NCBI GenBank assembly: GCA_937127205.1
Contig: CAKZLS010000412.1
Span: 1 to 27,099, forward strand
Length of the DNA stretch: 27,099 nt
Direction: 5' to 3'
Origin: an uncultured Rhodospirillales bacterium
GTDB taxonomy: Bacteria > Pseudomonadota > Alphaproteobacteria > Rhodospirillales > Defluviicoccaceae
Made by a program: the position numbers and the translations under genes. The notes below the pieces were generated by a model, which was given only the letters and a program-made list of their open reading frames with translations, was not told the DNA's origin and ran no database searches. Below, piece after piece: positions 8,338 to 15,551 of the stretch (within the stretch, counting starts at the first letter, position 1; every line of letters begins with the position of its first letter).

Positions 8338-8970
8338 ATGAGAACCGCGGGCTCGGTCCGAATATCGACGACACACGCCCTCAGGGCTGTCCTAGGCTGG
8401 ACACTGGCGGCTGCGGTGTCACTTGGCTTGGCGGATACAGCTTCAGGGAATGACGACATCCGTGACCTGCCGTTCGTGCTCGATACCGTGAACGATGTTC
8501 TGGAAACCTCGAAAACCAATGTTCAGGTTCCATGGGAAAATCCCGCGACGGGAAACAGCGGCGTGATCGTGGTCGAAAGGACCTTCTACACGTCACCGGA
8601 CATGCCGTGCCGCCAATATCGGCGGACGTACAATCGGCCCGGTACGGGAGAGGTGATGGTGCGCGGAACCGGATGCCGCATTGGGCCATCGCGCTGGAAG
8701 ATCGAAGAAGATCCAACGGCGTCCCCACTTCCGAAAGCGGCCAAGAGCGGGCCATCCTCGGGATCAACGGCCGGCGCGGCCACCGCACCTCCCTCTCCAG
8801 TAGGAACCACGGCGGGCCGGCAGGCGCCGCCGCCGCAAAAAGCCACACCTCGGAAGGTCGAGAAAAAAGCGGTAAAAGCTGCTCCCAAGTCCGCGAAGGC
8901 CAAGCCCAAACCTCCACCTGAGGCGCCGGAGCTTCCGAAGTTCACCATGCCCTCCAAGGCGGAAATCTGA
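8338..8970 (+). CDS. secreted protein with surface-antigen-like (RT0821/17-kDa C-terminal type) domain
   Basis: This 210-residue protein has a signal peptide: a basic start (MRTAGSVRISTTHALR), a hydrophobic core (AVLGWTLAAAVSLGLA) and a likely cleavage near TASG. The mature domain (about residues 45-125) has the pattern W-x-NP-x-TGNSG, RTFY, CRQYRRTYN, GTGCRIGPSRWKIEEDP. This resembles the small beta domain at the end of 17-kDa/RT0821-type surface antigens, including its two conserved Cys. A long Pro/Ala/Lys-rich tail (about 130-210) follows. The frame is open from a GTG at 8284, but the ATG at 8338 gives a proper signal peptide. It ends only 9 bases before the kinase gene, so it is probably the first gene of that operon. 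The function is unknown. Confidence 0.75.
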   Translation: MRTAGSVRISTTHALRAVLGWTLAAAVSLGLADTASGNDDIRDLPFVLDTVNDVLETSKTNVQVPWENPATGNSGVIVVERTFYTSPDMPCRQYRRTYNRPGTGEVMVRGTGCRIGPSRWKIEEDPTASPLPKAAKSGPSSGSTAGAATAPPSPVGTTAGRQAPPPQKATPRKVEKKAVKAAPKSAKAKPKPPPEAPELPKFTMPSKAEI

Positions 8971-8979
8971 CTGTTATCC

Positions 8980-11073
8980 ATGGCGATCTCAACCGATAGA
9001 AACGGAACGGAAAGCGGCGCAACCAGCAATGGCGGGACTTTGCCGCCTATGGCGATGACTCTACCGGATCGTCTCCGTATAGAGGGGCCGCCCCCGGAGG
9101 GTGCGCCTGCAAGGTTCGCCGCTACCGACACTCAGACGGAAACGCGCGTGTTCGTCAAATGGGACACAGCGGCGCCGACAATTCGCCGCGAAGCCGAAGT
9201 GCTGTCGGCCATCGCTAGCCCAGGAGTCGCGCGCCTTGTTGATTGGCACGAAGGTCCGCAAGGCTCTTGGCTTGCCACGGAGTTTGTCGATGGCGACAAC
9301 CTGGAAACATTTATCGCCGCAAACGGTGGCCCCCTGGATCCGGTAACGGTCGTCGCAATCTTGAAACGGTTGGGAGAGACCTTGGGCGAGGTTCACTCCA
9401 AGGGGTTCTTGCACCGCGACCTCAAACCAGCCAACGTGGTCATGCAAGGTGACACGACCCCGGTGATCGTCGACTTTGGCGCCGCCGAGACGATTGAATC
9501 GGCCAACGCCTCGCAAGATCACAGTTTTGTGAGCGACGGATATGGCGCTCCGGAGCAGTATCTTACCGACAAACCGGAGGGTGCGTGGACAGACGTATAC
9601 GGCCTGGGTGCCATCGCCTACCGCGCTTTGACGGGTAAGGCCCCGCCCTTCGCGCTTGACCGACTTGCCGACGAGACCGGATCGATCCTTGCCGAATTGC
9701 CGGGGGATTGTCCGGTCGCCATAGGCCGCAGCATCGACTGGGCGCTCAGGCCGGAGCCCGCCGACCGACCCCAATCCGCCGAAGCATGGCTCCAGGTGCT
9801 TGGCGGGGCGCCGCTCCCGCGGGCCCAAAAAACCCGGCTTGTGGCGGCGTTCGATCCTCAGTTCGACGACCTGCCGCCGACCATCCCGGTTCGGCGTATC
9901 CCGCTCGCGACGGCGATGTCGGCACCTCCATTACAGGCTGCCGTAATGCCGACAACACCTGCCGCGCCGCCGCGCCGCGGTGGCCTAAGCATCGCTATCC
10001 CGCTGCTGTTCGGTCTGGTTGCGATCCTAGCCGCGGCCGCGTGGTACGGATGGCCGTTCTACGAGAGGTATTACAAAAAAGCTTGGACCGTCGATGCGAC
10101 GGGTTCGGCGGACGCGAAAACCATTGCCGAAGCGCTGTCGCGCGCCGGGCCCGGCGCCGTTATTTCCATTGCGCCCGGAACCTACACGGACAGTCTTGTC
10201 ATCGCGCATTCGGTCCAACTGCAGGCGGCCTTGGAAGACGATCCACCCCTTATCGCGCCGGCGGAAGGACCATGTCTGGTGTCCGAGGGGTCGGGAGCCG
10301 TGATCTCCAACCTTCGTTTGGCCCTTCCGGCTGAAAGCGGGGCATCGGCCTCGCCGCTTGGTTGTGTGGTTGTCGACGGCGGGTCGATGACAGTGGAAAA
10401 CAGCGAGATCTCCAGTGCGCAGGGACCGGCCGTCTTCATTCGAAATGGTGCAAATCCGTCGGTTACCGGCAACACAATTGACGGAGGCACCGGTCCCGGC
10501 ATCGTCGTCGCATCCGGGTCGACGGGAATGATTTCCGGCAATACGCTGAAAGGCCTCGAAAAACAAAGCGTGGTTGTAAGAGGCGGAGCGACGCCAGATA
10601 TCACCGATAACACCATCGAATCCAGCGGCGGCGTTGTTTTCATTGAAGGTGCCGGTGGGAGTTTCCGCGGCAACCGGATCCTCTCCGCTCGAGCCAATGC
10701 CATCGAAATTGGAACAGGCGCGAATCCACTGGTGGCGGACAACATGATCAAAGATGCCGCCGAGGCCGGGATTTACATCTATGATTATGGCAACGGACGC
10801 ATCGAGGGCAACGCCATCGTCGCCGGGAAACTCTCCGGTATCGTCGTCGCCGGTGGCGGAAGGCCCGCGCTGATAGGAAACTCGGTCAGGGACAACGGAG
10901 AACACGGCGTTCTGGTGCTCGACCAATCCCGAATTGTCCTGGAGCGGAACGCGGTGGAGAACAACAAGGGCCACGGGTTGGTGGTCGGCCCAGGGTCGAA
11001 GATTGAACTCAAGGACAATACCTTCGAGGGCAATACCAACCCGCAGGTGCTTGATACGCGGCCGCCAAAGTAA
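8980..11073 (+). CDS. membrane Ser/Thr protein kinase with C-terminal parallel beta-helix
   Basis: This 697-residue protein couples a cytoplasmic Hanks-type kinase to an extracytoplasmic sensor-like domain. Kinase landmarks are Lys60 (VFVKW), Glu71 (RREAEVL), the catalytic loop HRDLKPANV at 145-153, DFG at 165-167, APE at 190-192, D205 (TDVYGLG) and Arg263. The usual GxGxxG loop before Lys60 is absent. A Pro-rich linker leads to one TM helix at about 336-358. From about 375 to 690 there are repeated short turns such as NTIDGGTGPGIVVASGSTGMISGNTL, typical of NosD/pectate-lyase-like right-handed beta-helices that often bind carbohydrate. No signal peptide is seen, so the kinase faces the cytoplasm and the helix the periplasm. 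FHA genes follow directly. The ATG at 9049 is an alternative start. Confidence 0.92.
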   Translation: MAISTDRNGTESGATSNGGTLPPMAMTLPDRLRIEGPPPEGAPARFAATDTQTETRVFVKWDTAAPTIRREAEVLSAIASPGVARLVDWHEGPQGSWLATEFVDGDNLETFIAANGGPLDPVTVVAILKRLGETLGEVHSKGFLHRDLKPANVVMQGDTTPVIVDFGAAETIESANASQDHSFVSDGYGAPEQYLTDKPEGAWTDVYGLGAIAYRALTGKAPPFALDRLADETGSILAELPGDCPVAIGRSIDWALRPEPADRPQSAEAWLQVLGGAPLPRAQKTRLVAAFDPQFDDLPPTIPVRRIPLATAMSAPPLQAAVMPTTPAAPPRRGGLSIAIPLLFGLVAILAAAAWYGWPFYERYYKKAWTVDATGSADAKTIAEALSRAGPGAVISIAPGTYTDSLVIAHSVQLQAALEDDPPLIAPAEGPCLVSEGSGAVISNLRLALPAESGASASPLGCVVVDGGSMTVENSEISSAQGPAVFIRNGANPSVTGNTIDGGTGPGIVVASGSTGMISGNTLKGLEKQSVVVRGGATPDITDNTIESSGGVVFIEGAGGSFRGNRILSARANAIEIGTGANPLVADNMIKDAAEAGIYIYDYGNGRIEGNAIVAGKLSGIVVAGGGRPALIGNSVRDNGEHGVLVLDQSRIVLERNAVENNKGHGLVVGPGSKIELKDNTFEGNTNPQVLDTRPPK

Positions 11074-11090
11074 TTTTCGAGGGAGTGGCA

Positions 11091-11510
11091 GTGAATACAC
11101 TGGTCATTGGAAGAAGCGCTTTCGCCGATGTCGTTATCGCCGATCAGTCGGTTGCTTCGCATCATGTGGAGATTGTGGTGACCGACGACGGACGCCTGTA
11201 CCTGACCGACTGCGGCACGGAAACGGGCACTTGGCGCCAAGGCGGGACACGGCCTCGAGGCGACGGTAGTGCGGAACAACCCGAGTGGCGCCCCATGCGC
11301 CAAGGCTTTGTCGGGCCGGATGAGCCGCTTCGGCTCGGAGAGCACCGCTGCACCGCAGGCGATCTTGTCGGCCGGTCCCGTGTCTCGAATGGATACGCTG
11401 GCGGCTGCGGCGCCGCGGCGGATGAGGGCTACGAGAGCCAGGCTCGGCGATTGCGCGGACGCGTGGAGCGCGACGCCGCCACCGGCGAAATCGTGCGGCG
11501 AAGACCATAA
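11091..11510 (+). CDS. FHA-domain protein (divergent phosphothreonine reader)
   Basis: This 139-residue protein is largely one FHA domain, a fold that binds phosphothreonine. It reads MNTLVIGRSAFADVVIADQS, then VASHHVEI and LYLTDCGTETGTW. This gives the conserved GR (7-8), the SHH pair (23-25) and a GT motif. The usual Asn of S-x-NGT is replaced by Thr45, and the following strand (RPMRQGFVGPDEPLRLGEHRC) matches the final FHA strands. About 40 residues of charged tail follow. I chose the GTG at 11091 because GAGGGAG ends five bases before it; a GTG two codons upstream is less well placed. It lies 17 bases after the kinase stop and 3 bases before the channel gene, so its natural ligand may be the kinase or a kinase substrate. 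Confidence 0.8.
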   Translation: MNTLVIGRSAFADVVIADQSVASHHVEIVVTDDGRLYLTDCGTETGTWRQGGTRPRGDGSAEQPEWRPMRQGFVGPDEPLRLGEHRCTAGDLVGRSRVSNGYAGGCGAAADEGYESQARRLRGRVERDAATGEIVRRRP

Positions 11511-11513
11511 CCC

Positions 11514-12332
11514 ATGGCGCAAACTCGCTATGCCGGAACGGAAGGAATGGCGGCCGACAGCCCCCGGGTACGCCGCGTTTTCAGCTATCCGCTCATCCTG
11601 GCCATTTGTCTGGCGGCCGCCGTCGGCTTGATCGCGCTGATCGACTATTTTCTGCCCGACGCCGTCGGCGTGATCCTGATCGACCGCGACCGTTCGACAT
11701 ATCCGTTTACCGTGCAGAACTTGATGTGGATCGTCTTTGCCCTTGGCGTCGGCGAACTGGTGGTGCGGGCGCGCGACGCGGCGGCGGAACGCGCACAGCT
11801 CAAAATGCGCTATCTTCCCGAGGACGAGACGACGCTTCTGCAGTCCTTGGAACTCCGGCACATCTATGCGGTGGCGCGTCAGGCCAACCAACCGAACCAG
11901 CCGTCGGAAGGACGCTTTCTGCCGCGTCTCATCCAACGGATCGTCACCCAGTTTCAAACCTCCAGGTCCATCGATCAGTCGAATGTAATCCTGAATTCGA
12001 GCCTGGAGCTGTACCTGCACGAAATCGATCTTCGCTACACCATGATCCGGTATGTGGTGTGGGCCATTCCAACCCTCGGATTCATCGGCACGGTGGTCGG
12101 AATTTCGCTCGCGCTCGCGTTTGCCGGATCCGTGGACCTTCAGGACCCGACACTACTCGCCGAACTGACCAAGCGTCTGGCGGTGGCGTTCAACACCACC
12201 TTGCTGGCGCTGGTGATGTCCGCTTTCCTCGTGCTGATCCAGCATATCGTCCAGGCGATCGAGGAACGCGCCGTCAATCAGGCGGGGCAATACTGCCTCG
12301 ACAATCTCGTCAACCGTTTGTACGGAGATTGA
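11514..12332 (+). CDS. MotA/TolQ/ExbB-type proton-channel protein
   Basis: This 272-residue inner-membrane protein has four TM helices (about 24-44, 66-84, 180-204, 222-246) and a large cytoplasmic loop between TM2 and TM3, the MotA/TolQ/ExbB layout. TM3 reads PTLGFIGTVVGISLALAF, with Pro186 and Thr193 placed like the ExbB/TolQ channel residues. TM4 reads AVAFNTTLLALVMSAFLV, with Thr228/Thr229. Known members form a pentamer around a dimer of a single-TM subunit and use proton flow to drive motion. No long C-terminal coiled coil is present, unlike ZorA. The partner subunit is probably one or both TM-vWA proteins encoded downstream, since no ExbD, TolR or MotB gene is present. It starts 3 bases after the FHA gene and ends 6 bases before the first vWA gene. 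Confidence 0.9.
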   Translation: MAQTRYAGTEGMAADSPRVRRVFSYPLILAICLAAAVGLIALIDYFLPDAVGVILIDRDRSTYPFTVQNLMWIVFALGVGELVVRARDAAAERAQLKMRYLPEDETTLLQSLELRHIYAVARQANQPNQPSEGRFLPRLIQRIVTQFQTSRSIDQSNVILNSSLELYLHEIDLRYTMIRYVVWAIPTLGFIGTVVGISLALAFAGSVDLQDPTLLAELTKRLAVAFNTTLLALVMSAFLVLIQHIVQAIEERAVNQAGQYCLDNLVNRLYGD

Positions 12333-12338
12333 TTTGCC

Positions 12339-13310
12339 ATGCTCGTCAGGCCGCGCCAGTCGATGGAGGTCCTAAGCATCTCGGCGCTCGATATCTTCGC
12401 GTCGGCGCTGGGCGTCTTCGTGCTGATGGCGGTCATGCTGTTCCCATACTATTTGAAACAGCCGTCGCTCGAGATCGAGGCCGAGGGCGCCGCGGCTGAA
12501 TTGGCGGCTGCCGGACTGTCGGTCACCGAGGCCGAGAAGCTCGTGTCCGAAATGCTGGAGCGCAAGAAAGTCGCCGAGGAGAGTGTGTCGGAAGCCCGTG
12601 ATCGCCTGCGGATGGCCGAAACCACCATGGCCGAGGCCCGGCGAGAACCCGAACCGGCGAGAGCGGCGGCCGCGGCGCCGCGCAATGTCGAGAAACGGGC
12701 GGGTGATCAACAGACCCCGCTTTCCATATCCGATCTGGATCTGGTGTTCGTTATGGATACCACCGGCAGCATGCGTGAAGAACTTCAAGACCTGCAGGCG
12801 AACCTGGTCGGGGTGATCCGTATTCTCTCGCGATTGGCGGCGTCCCTGCGGGTCGGTTTCGTTGCCTACAAAGACACCGACGCCTCTTACCTCACTCAGG
12901 AGTTTCCGTTGAGCCCCATGAATGGCAGGAATGTCGATAGAATTGTCGATTTCGTTCAGGGACTGAACGCGAAGGGCGGTGGAGACATTCCCGAGCCGGT
13001 GAACCGTGCGCTCGGACGGGCGTTGGAGATGTCCTGGCGTCCCGGTGCCCAAGGCAGGATCATCGTCATCGGCGACGCCTCCGTGCACGCGCAAAGCCGC
13101 CAACGGACCCTGCAGATGGCGGAGGCGTTTGCGGCCACATCGACGAGTAGCGGCGCACCGCGCAGCGTATCCTCCATTTTCACCGGCCGGCATCCGCGCG
13201 CGCGAACCTTCTTCCAGAACCTGGCGAAGGCCGGGGATGGGGATTTCATGGCCCACAAGGGACAGATGATCGAGAGCGTATTGCTCTCCATCCTGCCCGA
13301 GCGAACGTAA
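12339..13310 (+). CDS. single-TM, coiled-coil, von Willebrand A domain protein (paralogue 1)
   Basis: This 323-residue protein has an N-terminal basic stretch, one TM helix (SALDIFASALGVFVLMAVML, about 15-35), an Ala/Glu-rich coiled coil (about 43-105) and a vWA domain (about 133-320). The MIDAS starts DTTGSM with Asp140; GGGDIPEP at 213-220 and IGDAS at 244-248 supply further acidic positions for a divalent metal. The positive-inside rule places the vWA domain in the periplasm. Asp18 at the cytoplasmic end of the TM sits where ExbD/TolR/MotB have their proton-binding Asp. I infer it is the B subunit of the channel encoded just upstream. The domain is about 40% alike by eye to paralogue 2, with shared KAGDG and MIESVLLS motifs at the C-terminus. 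Confidence 0.88.
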   Translation: MLVRPRQSMEVLSISALDIFASALGVFVLMAVMLFPYYLKQPSLEIEAEGAAAELAAAGLSVTEAEKLVSEMLERKKVAEESVSEARDRLRMAETTMAEARREPEPARAAAAAPRNVEKRAGDQQTPLSISDLDLVFVMDTTGSMREELQDLQANLVGVIRILSRLAASLRVGFVAYKDTDASYLTQEFPLSPMNGRNVDRIVDFVQGLNAKGGGDIPEPVNRALGRALEMSWRPGAQGRIIVIGDASVHAQSRQRTLQMAEAFAATSTSSGAPRSVSSIFTGRHPRARTFFQNLAKAGDGDFMAHKGQMIESVLLSILPERT

Positions 13311-13324
13311 GGCGGAGGAGGACT

Positions 13325-13705
13325 TTGAGCACATTCGACCATCTGGATGCCGAGCTGGAGGCGGGCTGGGTTCTCGAGGGGATGGACGTGGAAAACCGCC
13401 CCATCCGGCTTGTGTTCGGCGAAACCGAGCTTGCTCGATCTTATCTGGGCATCACCGTCGGCCGCCATCCCGCGCTGTGTGACCGGGTCATCGACGACCC
13501 CGGTGTTTCCCGGCGGCACATGCGTGTCAGTGTGTCCGAGGGCACTCTTCGCCTGGAGGATCTGAATTCCTTGAACGGCACGTTAGTCGGCAACGCCGAC
13601 GTCCCCCAGTTTCACCCGATCCCGGCCCATCCCGGGCAAGTGATCGTTCTCGGCCGCGTCACGTTGACGGTGTCGCGGCTCACAGACACCGTCACCGGCC
13701 AATGA
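13325..13705 (+). CDS. FHA-domain protein (canonical)
   Basis: This 126-residue protein is a nearly free-standing FHA domain. It has ITVGRHPALCDRVIDD (Gly46, Arg47), GVSRRHMRV (Ser62, His65) and LEDLNSLNGTLVGN (Asn84-Gly-Thr86), all the residues that bind phosphothreonine peptides in this family. About 40 N-terminal residues form a small leader beta segment. The start is TTG at 13325, placed directly behind a GGAGGAGGA Shine-Dalgarno, and the last codons overlap the next gene by four bases (ATGA). It lies between the two vWA genes, so it may recognise a phosphorylated cytoplasmic tail of the channel, the kinase or a vWA protein. It lacks a signal peptide and is presumably cytoplasmic. Confidence 0.9.
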   Translation: MSTFDHLDAELEAGWVLEGMDVENRPIRLVFGETELARSYLGITVGRHPALCDRVIDDPGVSRRHMRVSVSEGTLRLEDLNSLNGTLVGNADVPQFHPIPAHPGQVIVLGRVTLTVSRLTDTVTGQ

Positions 13706-14658
13706 AACGACGAAACCGCACGGTTTCGATCTTCACGTTGTCCGCCCTTGATGTGCTGGCCATGTCCACCGGCGTGTTCGTGCTGCTTTTGGTCATGCTC
13801 ATGCCCTATTACCGCAAGAGCTTCGACGCCAACGCCCAATTGCAGGAGGTCCGCGTCGCGGCGGCCGAAACCATCGCCAAGGTCGAGACCTTGCAACGCA
13901 ACGCCACCCTTTACCGTGGCGAGGCCGAGGCGGCGGAAGCGGAAGCGGCACGGATGATGGAAGCGGCCGCGGTTATGGAACAAAAGGCGGCGGTGAGCCG
14001 CCGGCCAGTACCCGATCCGGCTCCGGAACTCAAACAGTTGCCGGCAGGCAATCCAAGAAACCAGGTGATCGGCCAGATCGACATGATCTTTGTCATCGAC
14101 ACCACGTCGAGCATGCGTCCGGCTATCCGGGAGTTGGCGTACTCGTTGCGTGGTATCGTCAGAATTCTTCAACGTTTAGTCCCGTCGGTGCGCATTGGCG
14201 TGGTTGCCTACAAGGATCGCGACACCGGGTTGGCGCCCGTCACCGTCATGCCGTTGACCACGACCGATGGCCAAATGCGCCGGATTACATCGTTCATGGA
14301 AAACATGAGCGCGTCTCCGGTGGGCAGCCGGACCCTGGAAGAAGACCTGCACTTGGGCATGGACGCGGCGCTGATGATGCCGGTGCGCCCAAGAGCACGC
14401 CAAGCAATTATCGTCATCGGCGATGCGGCGGCACACCGGGAGTACCAAGGCGAAGTGGTTACTCGGGCGCGCAATTTCGTTCGTGGGAAAAAGCTGCGCA
14501 GCGTGTCCGCGCTGTGGATCACGACTCCCACCTCCCTTGAACATGGCCAACGCGGCCGGGATTTCTTCCAGAAACTGGCCAAGGCCGGCGACGGCACTTT
14601 CAACGACCACACAGGGTCCATGATAGAGAGCGTTCTGCTGTCGGTGTTGGTGGATTGA
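13702..14658 (+). CDS. single-TM, coiled-coil, von Willebrand A domain protein (paralogue 2)
   Basis: This 318-residue protein repeats the plan of paralogue 1: a basic N-terminus (MKRRNR), one TM helix (SALDVLAMSTGVFVLLLVML, 14-33), an Ala/Glu-rich coiled coil (about 45-97) and a vWA domain (about 125-318). The MIDAS begins DTTSSM with Asp133, and IGDAAAH with Asp241 follows. Asp17 in the TM aligns with Asp18 of paralogue 1 and with the ExbD/TolR/MotB proton-site Asp. Both helices end in an M-x-PYY motif (MPYY at 34-37 here; LFPYY in paralogue 1), which suggests a dimer that packs in the same channel. The two paralogues could form a heterodimer or alternative homodimers. It overlaps the FHA gene by four bases, so translation is coupled. 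Confidence 0.88.
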   Translation: MKRRNRTVSIFTLSALDVLAMSTGVFVLLLVMLMPYYRKSFDANAQLQEVRVAAAETIAKVETLQRNATLYRGEAEAAEAEAARMMEAAAVMEQKAAVSRRPVPDPAPELKQLPAGNPRNQVIGQIDMIFVIDTTSSMRPAIRELAYSLRGIVRILQRLVPSVRIGVVAYKDRDTGLAPVTVMPLTTTDGQMRRITSFMENMSASPVGSRTLEEDLHLGMDAALMMPVRPRARQAIIVIGDAAAHREYQGEVVTRARNFVRGKKLRSVSALWITTPTSLEHGQRGRDFFQKLAKAGDGTFNDHTGSMIESVLLSVLVD

Positions 14659-14672
14659 GTGCTCCGCAATCT

Positions 14673-14688
14673 GCAATCTCTTGATTGC
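14673..14688 (+). terminator. small stem-loop after the vWA operon
   Basis: GCAATC (14673-14678), loop TCTT and GATTGC (14683-14688) form a perfect 6-bp hairpin about 15 bases after the vWA2 stop. No T-run follows, so an intrinsic terminator is uncertain. Confidence 0.3.
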
Positions 14689-14827
14689 CGTGATCTTGCC
14701 GTGCTCAACCGACTATAAGAACTTCGTTTATTCGGCCAGCCTATGGTGGACGGCCGGCCCGGGCGCAGGTTAGTGTGTTGAATATAAACATCCCAAAGCA
14801 AAAACAGGCGAAATAGGAGAGCAGGAA

Positions 14828-15430
14828 ATGGCGAAGGAAAGCGGTGTTCACGCTTATACGGAATGGGCGAAAGGCAGGCTCGATGAAATGGATGCAACGG
14901 TTTCGTCGATGGAGGCCCATATCAAGGAACTGCAGGCTCGTGGACAGGCCAATGCCGAGGCGGCGCTTGCCGAAATGAAGGCGAAACGCGACGCCTTCAG
15001 TGCGGAAATCGATAAGAGCCGCGCATCGGGAGAAGCGGCCTGGGCCGATATCGTTGCGCAGATGCAGACCAACTGGACCGCCTTCGAATCGGCGACGAAG
15101 AGTTATATGGACTCCGCGACAGAAGTCGCCGAACACAATCGCCAAACGTGGCAAGCCCGCGCCGAGGAGCAGATGAAGTCCTGGCAAGCGTCTCTGGACC
15201 AATTACAGAACGCGGCGCAGGAGTTCAGCGGCGAGCGCAAGGCGGATCTGGAAAATGCGATCGACAAAATGAAGAGCGAAGGCGACTCCGCGAGGGCACG
15301 GATTGACAGCTTGGGCCAAGCGGGCACCGAGTCCTGGTCCGCCATGATGAAAGCTTTGTCGGAATCGCGCGCGGCCTTCGAAAAGGCCAATGCCGCGGCA
15401 TTCGAAGCGATGAAGCGCGCCATGAAATAG
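14828..15430 (+). CDS. Ala/Glu/Lys-rich amphipathic helical protein
   Basis: This 200-residue soluble protein is almost entirely predicted helix, rich in Ala, Glu, Lys and Met, with no signal peptide or TM segment. Tryptophans at 72 and 83, and again at 108 and 119, are 11 residues apart, a hendecad spacing typical of surface-binding amphipathic helices such as apolipoprotein- or LEA-like proteins. I do not recognise a specific family; a coiled-coil stress protein or a phasin-like lipid/granule-coating protein are possibilities. A strong AGGAG lies 8 to 9 bases before the ATG, and TATAAA at 14783-14788 resembles a -10 box, so it probably has its own promoter. It follows the vWA operon by 169 bases, and whether it belongs to that system is unclear. 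Confidence 0.8.
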   Translation: MAKESGVHAYTEWAKGRLDEMDATVSSMEAHIKELQARGQANAEAALAEMKAKRDAFSAEIDKSRASGEAAWADIVAQMQTNWTAFESATKSYMDSATEVAEHNRQTWQARAEEQMKSWQASLDQLQNAAQEFSGERKADLENAIDKMKSEGDSARARIDSLGQAGTESWSAMMKALSESRAAFEKANAAAFEAMKRAMK

Positions 15431-15490
15431 GCTGGCCGCCGGCCCGAACACCGCTCAAAGGTTTTCGGATTTCAAACTTGGTGGCACGCA

Positions 15491-15524
15491 ATATCCGATC
15501 GAGTGAGACCCCTCGATCGGATAT
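15491..15524. terminator. perfect 13-bp inverted repeat between convergent genes
   Basis: ATATCCGATCGAG (15491-15503) and CTCGATCGGATAT (15512-15524) are exact reverse complements around an 8-base loop. The repeat lies between the convergent coiled-coil gene and gdhA, where a bidirectional terminator would be expected, but no T-run flanks it. A protein-binding palindrome is an alternative. Confidence 0.55.
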
Positions 15525-15551
15525 CGCTCGGCGGATGACATAGACTTTTCT

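Noticed and set aside
10027..12020. Long minus-strand open frames opposite the kinase and channel genes
   Set aside because: Both are antisense to genes with clear kinase, beta-helix and TolQ/MotA motifs and have none themselves.
8980..13705. Type VI secretion regulatory cluster (PpkA-FHA type)
   Set aside because: No TssB/C, ClpV, Hcp, VgrG or TssJLM gene is in the window; only the kinase and FHA parts are shared.
11514..14658. Zorya or Tol-Pal identity
   Set aside because: The channel lacks the long ZorA coiled-coil tail, there is no OmpA-type peptidoglycan domain, no ZorC/D-like helicase gene, and no TolA, TolB or Pal.
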